Assembly: GCA_025655455.1 (NCBI GenBank)
Contig: JAHXIV010000048.1
Span: forward strand, 22,051 to 85,720
DNA from: a gamma proteobacterium symbiont of Taylorina sp.
Lineage (GTDB): Bacteria > Pseudomonadota > Gammaproteobacteria > GRL18
DNA: 63,670 bases
Direction of reading: 5' to 3'
Shown one piece after another: positions 40,078 to 49,650 of this stretch; the first letter of the stretch is position 1, and each line of letters begins with the position of its first letter. The translations under genes and the position numbers were made by a program. The notes below the pieces were generated by a model. The model was not told where the DNA came from. It ran no database searches and was given only the letters and a program-made list of their open reading frames with translations.

Positions 40078-40512
40078 TTAACCTTGAATATTTGGCGGCC
40101 AATTAGCCGTGTTGACTTCAGAGGTCCACTTCAGGAACTCAGCCATAGCATTCAGCTCTTCATCAGACAAGTTGAACTGAGGCATGCTGCGACGTCCGGG
40201 AATACCATTTTTTGGGCGACTTTTAATAAAGCCGATAATGGCATCTTTGCTATTGCCGAAACGCTTATAGACATTACCAAGCTCCGGCGCAAAATAAGCA
40301 CCCTCACCCAGAAGGGTGTGACAACCGATACAATCATTGTCTTCCCAAACTTTTTTACCCAGAACAACTTCCGGGGTGATATTCTCACGATGGTCACGCT
40401 CAGGAAGGACTCCCTGCGTATCAAAGGTTAAGGCCAGAAGTAATAGGAAGAAGAATGCACTTCCCCCATAAAATATATTTCTGGCCATGGTTTTTGTAAA
40501 CACTTCACTCAT
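40078..40512 (-). CDS. norC: Nitric oxide reductase cytochrome c subunit NorC
   Basis: Membrane-anchored monohaem cytochrome c that passes electrons to NorB. N-terminal anchor (NIFYGGSAFFFLLLLALTF), haem motif CIGCH in WEDNDCIGCHTLLGEGAYF, and axial Met in SMPQFNLSDEE. Length 144 is typical. Strong AGGAG ribosome site; FNR/DNR-type box upstream; terminator after norB closes the unit. Confidence 0.96.
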   Translation of the reverse strand: MSEVFTKTMARNIFYGGSAFFFLLLLALTFDTQGVLPERDHRENITPEVVLGKKVWEDNDCIGCHTLLGEGAYFAPELGNVYKRFGNSKDAIIGFIKSRPKNGIPGRRSMPQFNLSDEELNAMAEFLKWTSEVNTANWPPNIQG

Positions 40513-40547
40513 GGCATACTCCTATTATTATGTGCATAGAAGTATCT

Positions 40548-40582
40548 ATTATACCTGATTTTCTATCCTTGATGTACATCAA
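40548..40582 (-). promoter_or_regulatory. norC promoter with FNR/DNR-type box
   Basis: TTGATGTACATCAA (40569-40582) is a perfect FNR/DNR/NnrR-type palindrome (TTGAT-N4-ATCAA). A TATAAT hexamer lies at 40553-40548 on the minus strand, about 22 bases from the box centre, somewhat closer than the standard class II spacing. Established: NO-responsive FNR-family regulators of the DNR/NnrR type activate norCB from such boxes. Which regulator acts here is not shown. Confidence 0.8.
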
Positions 40583-40708
40583 GTTTTGCTTTTTTTACCC
40601 TTTTTTTTCTATTTAAAATACGGAAAACAAGGCAAAAGTCAATTGTTTAATATTCAGTGCCAGTTTTTCAGGCAGCATCCAACATAGTAAAAAATGTAAA
40701 GAATTATA

Positions 40709-40951
40709 TTAGCTGTGGGCACTTATAAATTTAATAGGATTCCGATTAAATGACTCGATACAGGCGGAGCAGATACAAGCCTTATTCCGGCTTTCTTGTG
40801 GAATTAAAGCGAGGAGCACCTCGGGAATGATGACAGCATTACACCAGCAAAGTTCAATATGCTGAGTCTGACAATTATTTTTTGTTTTACAAATTGGACA
40901 GATAGCATCATCAATTTTGGTTGATGATGCTATCGGGAATACTTTATCCAT
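40709..40951 (-). CDS. Small cysteine-rich CWC-type protein
   Basis: 80 residues with nine cysteines: ICPICKTKNNCQ, then ELCWCNAVIIPE, then ACICSACIESF. The CWC arrangement matches the small cysteine-rich CWC family found widely in gammaproteobacteria, thought to bind metal. It lies 2 bases downstream of the DUF481 gene, so it is probably co-transcribed. Function unknown. AGCTGTGGGCACTT just before its stop is also found at 11047-11060 beside the dispersed repeat. Confidence 0.75.
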   Translation of the reverse strand: MDKVFPIASSTKIDDAICPICKTKNNCQTQHIELCWCNAVIIPEVLLALIPQESRNKACICSACIESFNRNPIKFISAHS

Positions 40952-40953
40952 AT

Positions 40954-41979
40954 TTAGTAGTCATAGCCTACTTTAAAACGGTAGGTCGTATCTTCTTTTT
41001 CTACATCGGATGCGGGCTGATTGTCATAATCTGCTTCAACTTCACCACTGACAGAAAAACCAAAAGCCAATGGAAAACGTAAACCCGTCCAGGATTTAAA
41101 AATAAATTTATCCGTTTCACTGACATTGACCCGGCCTAATTGTCGATGATAGAGCTGTACAAATTCATCAAAGAAATATTGATCATAGGTGATACCCCAG
41201 GTGCCTGCAGTGAAATCACCATCTTCTGCTTCAAAAAAATTTTCAAAAACCTGTGCTAAACCCGCTTCAACACTCAAATTAATAGCCTTACTTTCAAAAT
41301 ATTGATGCCCCAGATAAGCACCATAGGTTTCTCTCAGATCCAGATCAGCAAATTCATCTTTTTCAAAAAAAATACTGCCCCCAACATAGGTCTTGTCATT
41401 CAAAAAATAATCATATTTACCTAATAATAACCAGTTATAGGAACTTTGCTTTTTATTACTTTTATCATTTTCATATTCTCCCATAATTTTCAGTCGATCA
41501 TATTTCCCTCTGAAGGTAATCCTTCCATCCAGATCAAATTCATCTTTATCGGTATTTCCACGTTGAGATTTTAATGAAACATTTGTATTTCCACTGATTT
41601 TATAGCCTTCGCCCAAGCGCCAGGGATCTGGATTGATATAAGCCATTTCAGATTGCTTTATGGTTTTAACCTGACTATTATTATCAGCATGAATGAATTC
41701 AATAGTATCACCTTCATTCCTAAGGCCGTTGCTCATTTGAATTGAACCATCGTCAAGCATTAACTTAACTGGTTTATCTGTTTTTAGTTCGACAACATTT
41801 TTCCAGTTTATTTTCAGACTACCTGCAAAAGGGGTTTTAAATATCAGTACACTACCCTCTTTTTTTAATACTTCTCCAACAAGACGAGAGCCATTTTTTA
41901 GCACAACTTCGTCAGCAGATACAAGTCCGCTTAATGATAAAGGGAATACCCATAGAATTAATGGAAGATGCTTAGTCAT
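40954..41979 (-). CDS. DUF481 outer-membrane beta-barrel protein
   Basis: 341 residues from ATG 41979. Signal peptide LPLILWVFPLSLSGLVSADE, a small N-terminal domain (VVLKNGSRLVGEVLKKEGSV) and a DUF481 barrel (GNTNVSLKSQRGNTDKDEFD through YRFKVGYDY, ending in an aromatic as barrels do). Upstream it is joined in frame, without a stop, to a truncated mechanosensitive channel segment (41980-42270). Translation from the longer frame would put channel helices before the signal peptide. I therefore take ATG 41979 as the working start. Confidence 0.82.
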   Translation of the reverse strand: MTKHLPLILWVFPLSLSGLVSADEVVLKNGSRLVGEVLKKEGSVLIFKTPFAGSLKINWKNVVELKTDKPVKLMLDDGSIQMSNGLRNEGDTIEFIHADNNSQVKTIKQSEMAYINPDPWRLGEGYKISGNTNVSLKSQRGNTDKDEFDLDGRITFRGKYDRLKIMGEYENDKSNKKQSSYNWLLLGKYDYFLNDKTYVGGSIFFEKDEFADLDLRETYGAYLGHQYFESKAINLSVEAGLAQVFENFFEAEDGDFTAGTWGITYDQYFFDEFVQLYHRQLGRVNVSETDKFIFKSWTGLRFPLAFGFSVSGEVEADYDNQPASDVEKEDTTYRFKVGYDY

Positions 41980-42270
41980 AATCGTCGTTGAAACCAGGGT
42001 CGTTGATTTGACATTACCCGTCACTCCTGCAACTTCAATCAAATCTTTAACATCAAAAGAATGGTAAAGCATAATCATAATACTGCTGAAAAAATTACTC
42101 AGTGTACCCTGCAGAGCAAAAGCAATAACAAAGGTGGCAGCACCAATAATGGCCATAATAGGAGCAACACTAATACCTATTACTGAAAGTGCCGCGAATA
42201 TACCTGCAAAAGTAGTTAATAAAAGAAGAGTAATAAGCACGCGAAACATCAAAGATTTTTTTGTTAGCAT
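41980..42270 (-). pseudogene. MscS-type mechanosensitive channel fragment fused to DUF481 gene
   Basis: 97 codons matching the middle of an MscS-family channel: a TM, then the pore helix MAIIGAATFVIAFALQGTLS, then HSFDVKDLIEVAGVTGNVKS and LVSTTI. The fragment stops where the conserved beta domain should go on with a TPDN-type motif; the next codons are the DUF481 start Met-Thr-Lys. The N-terminal TMs and the C-terminal two thirds of the channel are missing. Deletion or recombination has joined the two genes. Confidence 0.8.
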
Positions 42271-42530
42271 TGAAAACAGCTACGACAAGAAAGTTTATCT
42301 GCCTGACCAAACAGTTTATTGATGTCATTACGGGATAGGACTTTAGCAAACTTCATTGATTGATGCATTTTATGACGTAGATGTGTTATACCTGTACTCC
42401 TGATCAGGAAATTGAAAATATTAGAACCCCGTGTCAGTATCCCAGTCTCAATACTAAGCATAGCTAGAATAATAGATTTGTCTTTCAGGAAATTCGAAAG
42501 GTCAGTCTAGATCCCTACGGCGATAGCCGT

Positions 42531-43733
42531 TTAGTTCCAATGAGGGTTTGCTATTTCATCAGACAAACTGATTGGCAAGAATTTCATAGCAGCAACGGCT
42601 ATCGTCACTAACAATAAAGTCACACCAATACCTCCAAGACCCAGCAATAGTTCTGGTAAAGAAGGAGCATAGGAAGCAACTACTCCGTCATAAAATGAGC
42701 TGCTGACTTCCATTCCCGGAAATAACTGCATTGGATAAGCCTGACCACCAATAATTATGACATAGAGCTGTGCCAGACCACCAAGAATAATTAATACAGC
42801 CGCAAGACTAATCATATTTCTTTTATTTCCAGCAGGTCCATATAAGAGAACTAATGGCAGTATTGAACCCATCATCACCTGCACAACCCAAAAAAGAAAA
42901 GTATAAATTCCACCACCCGCCAGTATAAATATTGTAACATCTCTATGATCAGCAGAATACAGATTTGTAACATGATAGACAATAACAAAATATAATACAG
43001 CAGCAACAAAAACACCGAGTAAATTCTTCAAGCGATTAACAATGTAATCCCCTAACTCACGTTGTGTATATTTATAACTACCCATTAATACTAATAAGAA
43101 AAAAGCCATTCCAAAAGAAAAAGACATAATAATAAACATAGGAGCCAAAAGAGCGGCATCATAGGCTTCACGTGAAATCAAAAAACCAAAAATTGAACCT
43201 GTACCAGTTGTTAATATTAGACGCCAGATAAATGCTGCAAGTCCTGCTTTTTTGGTTAAGTTATTATAAGGTCTATCCATCATCGTCCACAAATAGATAC
43301 CAACCACACCCATAAAACCAGTATAAAGAAATATATTCCAGGTAAAAATGGAAACGAAATTGAACTCTGTCATGGCGACAATCAGACGATCAGGACGACC
43401 TAAATCTAACAATAAAACAACCAGTCCACCGGAAAGCAGAGCAATTGAAAGCATGCCGGATAATCGTGCTAGAGGTTTATAGGTGGTTTTTGCAAAAACA
43501 GAAGAAATAGAGGCCACATTCAGTGCTCCTGAAGCTGCAACAATCAGGAAAATGGCAAATACATGAGGTGTACCCCAAATCACTTGATTATTCATCCCGG
43601 TAACCCAATGTCCGTTATGCTCCATATAATAAGCAGAGAGAATACCAATTAAAGAAATGAGTCCAAAAAGACCAAGAAAGGTAACAAAACCTTTTGTATT
43701 TCCTTCGACTTCAATAAAATGTAGTTTTTTCAT
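42531..43733 (-). CDS. dsrP: DsrP, NrfD-type membrane subunit of DsrMKJOP
   Basis: Quinone-interacting integral membrane subunit of the DsrMKJOP complex. 400 residues with about ten TMs and NrfD/PsrC-family features (TPHVFAIFLIVAASGALNVAS, LLDLGRPDRLIVAM, WGTP). Last gene of the contiguous dsr operon, 61 bases after dsrO. Confidence 0.93.
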   Translation of the reverse strand: MKKLHFIEVEGNTKGFVTFLGLFGLISLIGILSAYYMEHNGHWVTGMNNQVIWGTPHVFAIFLIVAASGALNVASISSVFAKTTYKPLARLSGMLSIALLSGGLVVLLLDLGRPDRLIVAMTEFNFVSIFTWNIFLYTGFMGVVGIYLWTMMDRPYNNLTKKAGLAAFIWRLILTTGTGSIFGFLISREAYDAALLAPMFIIMSFSFGMAFFLLVLMGSYKYTQRELGDYIVNRLKNLLGVFVAAVLYFVIVYHVTNLYSADHRDVTIFILAGGGIYTFLFWVVQVMMGSILPLVLLYGPAGNKRNMISLAAVLIILGGLAQLYVIIIGGQAYPMQLFPGMEVSSSFYDGVVASYAPSLPELLLGLGGIGVTLLLVTIAVAAMKFLPISLSDEIANPHWN

Positions 43734-43794
43734 TATAAATACTCGTTACACCAACGGTTAGAACTATCCAGACTTTTTTTGCTATTTCGAGGAA

Positions 43795-44568
43795 CTAAAT
43801 CCCCTGATAATGAACACCAGGGTTTAATTTCAAATCAGCACGAATTTGTCTACTACCATGCTTTGCCAGAAGTTGTGAAATATCACTTTGAGGATCATTT
43901 AAATCACCAAAGATAATAGCTCCTTCGCTTGCTTCAACACAGGCTGGTAATTGTCCATTATCGATACGATTCACACACATATTACAAGACTCAACACACC
44001 CTTTACCACGTGGTGTATTTTCAGTTTGATCTGTCAATACTTCATGTACAAATGAGCGGGCTTTATAGGGACAAGCCATCATACAATAGCGACAACCGAT
44101 GCAGCGATGTCTGTCAACCAGAACAATACCGTCAGCACGTTTCATAGAGGCGCCGGTTGGACACACATCAACACAGGGTGCATTTTCACAATGTTGACAC
44201 ATGACAGGTAAAGACATTGAATAGCCCGTACCCTTATTTTTTACATTAACAACCCGTATATATTGAGTTTTTTGATCATCTCTGGAATGTGTTTCATTGT
44301 TAAGCCCATGTTCTTTGTTACAGGCTTCTACACATTTATTCCAGTCCACCTGCTTGGTGGTATCAACTAACATACCCCAACGTACATTTGACGAAGCTTT
44401 TTCACTTAAGGAAAAATCACTCAAAGAACGAGCGCCGGCAGTTTGATATAACATAACACCCGGAGCAATAGTCAAACCGGCCGCCGCTACTGAACCAAAA
44501 ATAAAGTTACGACGCGAACTCTCTTCTACCTGATTTTCATTGTTTTTATCATCAATATTAATTGTCAT
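43795..44568 (-). CDS. dsrO: DsrO, periplasmic ferredoxin-like subunit of DsrMKJOP
   Basis: Electron-transfer protein with several [4Fe-4S] clusters, exported by Tat: SRRNFIFGSVAAAGLTIAPG. Cluster motifs: CQHCENAPCVDVCPTG, CIGCRYCMMACPYKA, CVESCNMCVNR. The frame extends to 44601, but ATG 44568 (MTINIDDKN) gives a normal Tat leader and overlaps the dsrJ stop by 11 bases, suggesting coupling. Confidence 0.93.
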   Translation of the reverse strand: MTINIDDKNNENQVEESSRRNFIFGSVAAAGLTIAPGVMLYQTAGARSLSDFSLSEKASSNVRWGMLVDTTKQVDWNKCVEACNKEHGLNNETHSRDDQKTQYIRVVNVKNKGTGYSMSLPVMCQHCENAPCVDVCPTGASMKRADGIVLVDRHRCIGCRYCMMACPYKARSFVHEVLTDQTENTPRGKGCVESCNMCVNRIDNGQLPACVEASEGAIIFGDLNDPQSDISQLLAKHGSRQIRADLKLNPGVHYQGI

Positions 44569-45100
44569 CTGAACGAACCTCAGGCGCAATATTGGCCACA
44601 TCTTTATTAGTCAGTGTATAAACACCCGGTAGTACATTACCATAGTGTTTTTTAGTTCCGGAAAGCGCATGAAAATTACTGCTGCCTTCAGGAATATCTC
44701 TATGACATTGAAAACAGTCAATACTGACAGCTGCATATTTATGACAAGAGACACAGAAATGCTCATTATTATCAATGCGCACATACTTGTCATCACTCTT
44801 AATTGCGTGACAATTGACACATTGTTTTAAGCTACCGTCCAGCATAGAACCATCTGCATTGGCTCTAAGTCCTTCACGTAAAGTCTGTATTCTGTCGTGC
44901 TTAAGCAAGTCAGGGTGCCTACGGCGCATCTCTGATGCAGGTAAAATGCACTTGTCACCACTACTTTCAGGTATGGTAACCCTGGGGCCAAGTTCACTTT
45001 GTCCTGCATTCACAATAGAAGAAGTTGCTATAAAAGCCACCCCTACTAACATGAATGGCAATTTGTGCAAGCTTAAATTAAGGTGCAATCCCACATTCAT
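44558..45100 (-). CDS. dsrJ: DsrJ, periplasmic triheme cytochrome c
   Basis: Triheme subunit of DsrMKJOP with haem motifs CVNCH, CVSCH and CFQCH. An uncleaved-type N-terminal hydrophobic segment (LPFMLVGVAFIATSSIVNA) anchors it. The isolated Cys in GDKCILPASEMRRRHPD corresponds to the unusual His/Cys axial ligand described for Allochromatium DsrJ. Length 180. Between dsrL (8 bases) and dsrO. Confidence 0.93.
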   Translation of the reverse strand: MNVGLHLNLSLHKLPFMLVGVAFIATSSIVNAGQSELGPRVTIPESSGDKCILPASEMRRRHPDLLKHDRIQTLREGLRANADGSMLDGSLKQCVNCHAIKSDDKYVRIDNNEHFCVSCHKYAAVSIDCFQCHRDIPEGSSNFHALSGTKKHYGNVLPGVYTLTNKDVANIAPEVRSDDN

Positions 45101-45108
45101 TCTCCTGA

Positions 45109-47091
45109 TTAATCACCCAGACCCATATCAATATAGCCTGTTGGACAAACATCCTTACAGATATGACAACCGATACAACGGTCATAATCAGTATAAACAT
45201 AACGCCCAGTAGTGGATTGAGTTTTAGGCGTTTTATGAACTGCATCCTGAGGACAATAAATCACACAATTATCACATTCAAAACACATTCCACAACTCAT
45301 ACAGCGTTTTGCCTCAGCAACAATATCATCCTCTGATAAAGCAACTAAACGCTCATTAAAGTGACCTAAAACTTCATCTGAGCTGACATCAATACTTTCA
45401 CGCTTATGACGTTCCTCATAGGCAAAATGTGCCATAAACAATTTATCATGGCTGATAATATCGTTAGAGGAACGATTTTCATAGTTATGAATAGCAAAAT
45501 CAGATGAATCTGTACTACGAATACTATTGTGACCATGTACTGGAGATTCTTCAGGTGAAAGACCTGTATCACCCAGTTTTTTCTCTAAAGAAAAGGTATG
45601 CTTGTCCACTTTAGGACGTTTCTTCATTTCTTCATCACCATGAGTCAGATAATGATGAATAGATTCAGATGCAATAGAAGCCTGGCCGATAGCTGTTGTT
45701 AATAGGTGTGGACGTACAATATCACCGGCAAGAAAATGTCCCGGCTTACCCTTAACCTGATAATGAGCATCGCCATCAATAAAACCTCGGCCATTATCCA
45801 TGCCTTCAATACCAGTCATATCACCTTTCTGACCAATAGCAGAAACAATTAATGTAGCTTCAATGTCATACTCAGATCCCTCAATCGGTGTTTTACCATC
45901 CGCTTCAAGTTTCATCACACGCAGAGCAGTTGCACGACCACTATCATCTCTAATAACAGCAATTGGGCTTACACAACCGATAATAGTCACACCTTCACGC
46001 AGTGCATCATCAATTTCGTGCTGTGCAGCTGGCATGTTTTCTATAGAAGAACGTGAAAGTAAAGTAACATTAGCACCTTCTTTTGATGCTGAATCAGCAA
46101 CATCATGAGCCGTATGCCCCAGAACCACATTCTCAGCAAAATCTTTTTCAGCAATACTAGAAATATTACCTAAGCGACGTGCAACTGAAGCCACGTCAAT
46201 TGAGGTATCACCACCACCAATACAAACAACTTTATCTGATGAAACATGTAAACGACCATCATTAAATGCTTCCAGAAAAGCAACACCACTAATACAATTA
46301 GGTGCTTCATCGAAGCCTTCAATAGGTAATCCGCGGCCTTCTTTACAGCCAATTGCCCATAACACAGCATCATAATCTTTTTCAAGTTCAGCCATGGTAA
46401 TATCTGTACCAACACGAGTATTCAGTTTTACCTCGACACCCATTTCAACAATTCGATTGGTTTCATGAGCCAGCATGTCACGAGGCACACGATAGCCTGG
46501 AATACCATACATCATCATACCGCCTAATTCTGAATGGTCATCAAACACGGTACAACCATGACCAATACGACGTAACTGATATGCAGCAGCAAGACCTGCG
46601 GGTCCTCCACCAATAATTGCAACTTTCTTTCCAGTTTCCTGCTCAGCAACTTTAAACTTAAAGTTATTTTCACGAGCCTGATCACCGATATATTGTTCTA
46701 CAGAGTTAATACCTACATTGTCATCTAATTCATTTCGATTACACCCATCTTCGCAGGGAGCAGGGCAAACACGTCCCATTACAGATGGAAATGGATTGGC
46801 ATTAGTAGAACGCTGGAAAGCGTATTCCTGCATACTCATATCTTCATGAGTCGGTTTTTCAATACCGCGGACAATATCCAGCCAACCACGAATATCTTCA
46901 CCTGCAGGACAACTTCCCTGACAGGGAGGCGTTCTATTGATATAGGTAGGGCATTTATGTGACCAGCCTGCCTGAAAAATATTGTCAGTCCAATCGTCCC
47001 ACTCTTGTGTACCGGTATGTTCTAACCTGGTTTCCGTATAGCGGATATTGGTTAGATTCTCTGCATTCGGAGTTGTATCAGCAGTTGACAT
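45109..47091 (-). CDS. dsrL: DsrL, NAD(P)H:acceptor oxidoreductase of the Dsr pathway
   Basis: Iron-sulfur flavoprotein partner of DsrAB, transferring electrons between sulfite reductase and NAD(P). Related to the small subunit of glutamate synthase. N-terminal Fe-S region (CPAGEDIRGWLD, CPAPCEDGCNRNELDD), FAD-binding KKVAIIGGGPAGLAAAYQLR, NAD(P)-binding VVCIGGGDTSIDVASVA, and C-terminal ferredoxin-like clusters (CMSCGMCFECDNCVIYCP, CIGCHICKDVCPTGY). 660 residues, as in the type found in sulfur oxidisers. Between dsrK and dsrJ. Confidence 0.96.
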   Translation of the reverse strand: MSTADTTPNAENLTNIRYTETRLEHTGTQEWDDWTDNIFQAGWSHKCPTYINRTPPCQGSCPAGEDIRGWLDIVRGIEKPTHEDMSMQEYAFQRSTNANPFPSVMGRVCPAPCEDGCNRNELDDNVGINSVEQYIGDQARENNFKFKVAEQETGKKVAIIGGGPAGLAAAYQLRRIGHGCTVFDDHSELGGMMMYGIPGYRVPRDMLAHETNRIVEMGVEVKLNTRVGTDITMAELEKDYDAVLWAIGCKEGRGLPIEGFDEAPNCISGVAFLEAFNDGRLHVSSDKVVCIGGGDTSIDVASVARRLGNISSIAEKDFAENVVLGHTAHDVADSASKEGANVTLLSRSSIENMPAAQHEIDDALREGVTIIGCVSPIAVIRDDSGRATALRVMKLEADGKTPIEGSEYDIEATLIVSAIGQKGDMTGIEGMDNGRGFIDGDAHYQVKGKPGHFLAGDIVRPHLLTTAIGQASIASESIHHYLTHGDEEMKKRPKVDKHTFSLEKKLGDTGLSPEESPVHGHNSIRSTDSSDFAIHNYENRSSNDIISHDKLFMAHFAYEERHKRESIDVSSDEVLGHFNERLVALSEDDIVAEAKRCMSCGMCFECDNCVIYCPQDAVHKTPKTQSTTGRYVYTDYDRCIGCHICKDVCPTGYIDMGLGD

Positions 47092-47167
47092 TCATCTTTC
47101 TCCTATCAAGCCTAGTAGGCAAATTAAATTACTATAAATAATCTTGTGTTAGTGAAATATTTAAAAT

Positions 47168-48715
47168 CTACCCTGTAGATTTCGCTTCTTCCGTATCTTC
47201 TTCAATACCATCTAAATCTTTTTCCTGTTCACTACCAGTCATAACAATTGCATCACTCACCAGCTGGTGAACACTCATTATGGCATCCATTTCAAAACCA
47301 TAATAGGGAAGTACCTTGGTAAACTGGCTCTTGCAAATTGCACAGATAGCAGCAATATTTGTAACACCACTTTCTTCAGTTGCTTCTTTTAAGGCTTCCA
47401 TTCTTGGCAAAGCACCCTTAATTCGAAGCTCCATTAAATCATCGGTTAATAATCCACCACCACCACCACAACAGAAAGTTGCATCTTTAATGGTATCAGC
47501 GTGCATATCAACATAATTATTACAAGCTGCCTGAATGACCGCACGCGGGATATCAAACTGACCACCGGGTTTATCCCCCATTCTGGAAGCACGTGCCACA
47601 TTACAGGAATCATGGAAAGTCATAGTCAAATGATCATTTTCTTCCTTATTCAAACGCAACTTACCTTCTTGTATAGCGCCATACGTCACTTCAAGAATAT
47701 GTTGCGGAACAGGATAATTTTGATCCAGAAAATCAAAGGGACCAGCCAGAGTATTTAAAAAGCTATAGGCAACACGCCAGGCATGTCCACACTCACCAAA
47801 AATAATACGTTTAACTTTAAGTTTGATAGCTGCTTCACGTATACGCATAGAGATTTTTTGAATATTTTCATAGCTGCCAATAAACAAACCAAAGTTTGCT
47901 GCTTCTGATGTTTCTGAACTCACTGTCCAGGTAATGCCTAATTCATGTAAAACTTTTCCATAGCCAATCAAACCATCAATATGAGGTTCTGCAAAGAAAT
48001 CAGCTGAAGGCGTCATTAACAAGGCCTCACAGCCTTCTACATCCATATTAAATTTAACCGGAACACCAGTATCTTCTTCGACTTCTTCTTCAAGATCTTC
48101 AAGAATGCCGTTTAAAGCTTTACCCGGCAAGCCAAGGTTATTACCAATTTTATAAACTTTCTGGATAATTTGATTGGAATATTTTTGAGATTTACCAACA
48201 TGTGAAAGAATTTCACGTGCAGCCATGGTCACTTCAGCAGTATCAATACCCATGGGACAAAAAACTGAACAACGACGGCATTCTGAACACTGGTGATAAT
48301 AGTTATACCACTCACCTAACACATCTTCCGTTAAATCAACGGCACCAACCAGTTTAGGGAAGAATTTTCCTGCAAAGGTAAAATAACGACGATAAACTTT
48401 TCTCATCAAATCCTGACGAGCAACAGGCATGTTTTTGGGATCATTAGTACCAATAAAATAATGGCATTTATCTGTACAGGCACCACATTTTATACAGGAA
48501 TCCATAAAAACACGTAATGAGCGATAGCGACCAAGAAGGTCTTTCATCTTATCTAAAGTCTGTTCTTTCCAGTCTTCAGGTAATTCACCAGGATAACCCA
48601 GATCATGATCAAACTCAGGACGGGAAATAAATGGCCCATCACCAGCCATTGCATCGTCTTTGATCCGGGGAACTATAGGGTACTCTCTAAACTTGGGAGT
48701 TTCAAAGTCTGCCAC
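47168..48715 (-). CDS. dsrK: DsrK, HdrD-like catalytic subunit of DsrMKJOP
   Basis: Cytoplasmic Fe-S protein that acts on the DsrC trisulfide/disulfide. Two [4Fe-4S] motifs (CIKCGACTDKCHYF, CSECRRCSVFCPMG) precede the CCG-type non-canonical cluster domain: FGECGHAWRVAY, FHDSCNVARASRMGD, and TFCCGGGGGLLTDDL. 515 residues. The start is GTG 48715 (MADFETPKFREYP) with an AGGA site. 64 bases downstream of dsrM. Confidence 0.95.
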   Translation of the reverse strand: MADFETPKFREYPIVPRIKDDAMAGDGPFISRPEFDHDLGYPGELPEDWKEQTLDKMKDLLGRYRSLRVFMDSCIKCGACTDKCHYFIGTNDPKNMPVARQDLMRKVYRRYFTFAGKFFPKLVGAVDLTEDVLGEWYNYYHQCSECRRCSVFCPMGIDTAEVTMAAREILSHVGKSQKYSNQIIQKVYKIGNNLGLPGKALNGILEDLEEEVEEDTGVPVKFNMDVEGCEALLMTPSADFFAEPHIDGLIGYGKVLHELGITWTVSSETSEAANFGLFIGSYENIQKISMRIREAAIKLKVKRIIFGECGHAWRVAYSFLNTLAGPFDFLDQNYPVPQHILEVTYGAIQEGKLRLNKEENDHLTMTFHDSCNVARASRMGDKPGGQFDIPRAVIQAACNNYVDMHADTIKDATFCCGGGGGLLTDDLMELRIKGALPRMEALKEATEESGVTNIAAICAICKSQFTKVLPYYGFEMDAIMSVHQLVSDAIVMTGSEQEKDLDGIEEDTEEAKSTG

Positions 48716-48779
48716 TTTTCTAAATCCTCATAGTGCTATAAAGCTAATATTTGCTATCGGTTATAATCAACAACTACTA

Positions 48780-49583
48780 TTATGGCTGCATTTTATTCTT
48801 TTCTGAATCCATGTCAGCTGCCCAGGATGCAATATGTCTCTTCTCACGAGGATTATCAACCTGATTTCTCGTTGGAGCAAAAAATAAGCCTGGTATATGT
48901 AATAACTTACTAAATGGTAATAAAATCATTAAGATTGCTACTAATAATAAATGTACCATCAGAGGAAAATCTAATGGTAGAGCCTGCCAGTTAAAACTAA
49001 GCAAACCTAAAGAAAATTCTTTTACAGCAATAATATCTGTATGTAAAATAAAACGCATTACTATGCCGGTAAAACCGATAAACATGAGCAAAACCAGCCA
49101 GAGGTAATCGGAAGGTGCTGAAATATATTTGACTCTTGCAACATAAAGGCGACGAACTAAAAGCCCGGCAAGGCCAATAAACATTGTAAAGGCAGCATAT
49201 TCACCAACATTTTGCAGCAATACTAAAGTGAGTGGTACATCTTTAATAAAAAAACGTAAATGATTGGCGAGAACGATAAACAAACTCATATGAAACATCC
49301 AGCCAAACAACCATGTCCACTTGTTAGAACGAAATAAAGCTGCAAAGAGAACAGCTTCTTTGAGCAGTCTGAATACAACACCACTCTTTGTCAAAGGTGC
49401 CGGTGTAACAGGTATTTTTAAGGGTGCGGGGACTAGACTGTATTGAATGATCTTATACAACAAACCCAGAACCATAATAGAAAAAGCCACTGTAAAAAGT
49501 AGCGCATAAAACGCTGACATATTACCTACCCATTGATTATATTTAAATACAGAGTGAAAGGGATCAAAAGAAATCCCTGTCAC
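48780..49583 (-). CDS. dsrM: DsrM, cytochrome b-type membrane subunit of DsrMKJOP
   Basis: NarI-like diheme b membrane protein coupling quinone to DsrK. 267 residues with about five to six TMs (YALLFTVAFSIMVLGLLYKI; MFHMSLFIVLANHLRFFI; LMVHLLLVAILMILLPFSKL). His residues in MFHMS.., NHLRFF and MVHLLL are possible haem ligands. Start GTG 49583; a Met 22 codons later is an alternative. Follows dsrC. Confidence 0.92.
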   Translation of the reverse strand: MTGISFDPFHSVFKYNQWVGNMSAFYALLFTVAFSIMVLGLLYKIIQYSLVPAPLKIPVTPAPLTKSGVVFRLLKEAVLFAALFRSNKWTWLFGWMFHMSLFIVLANHLRFFIKDVPLTLVLLQNVGEYAAFTMFIGLAGLLVRRLYVARVKYISAPSDYLWLVLLMFIGFTGIVMRFILHTDIIAVKEFSLGLLSFNWQALPLDFPLMVHLLLVAILMILLPFSKLLHIPGLFFAPTRNQVDNPREKRHIASWAADMDSEKNKMQP

Positions 49584-49650
49584 ATGAACTTCTTCAAAAC
49601 TTAATTTTATAAAACAAAAAGCCTTTTAGAAATTATTGTTAGCAATAAAC

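Noticed and set aside
42264..42461. 65-codon minus-strand frame just upstream of the MscS fragment, as the missing channel N-terminus
   Set aside because: The sequence is rich in His, Arg and Cys and does not resemble MscS transmembrane helices. It overlaps the fragment start in another frame; no clear homology.
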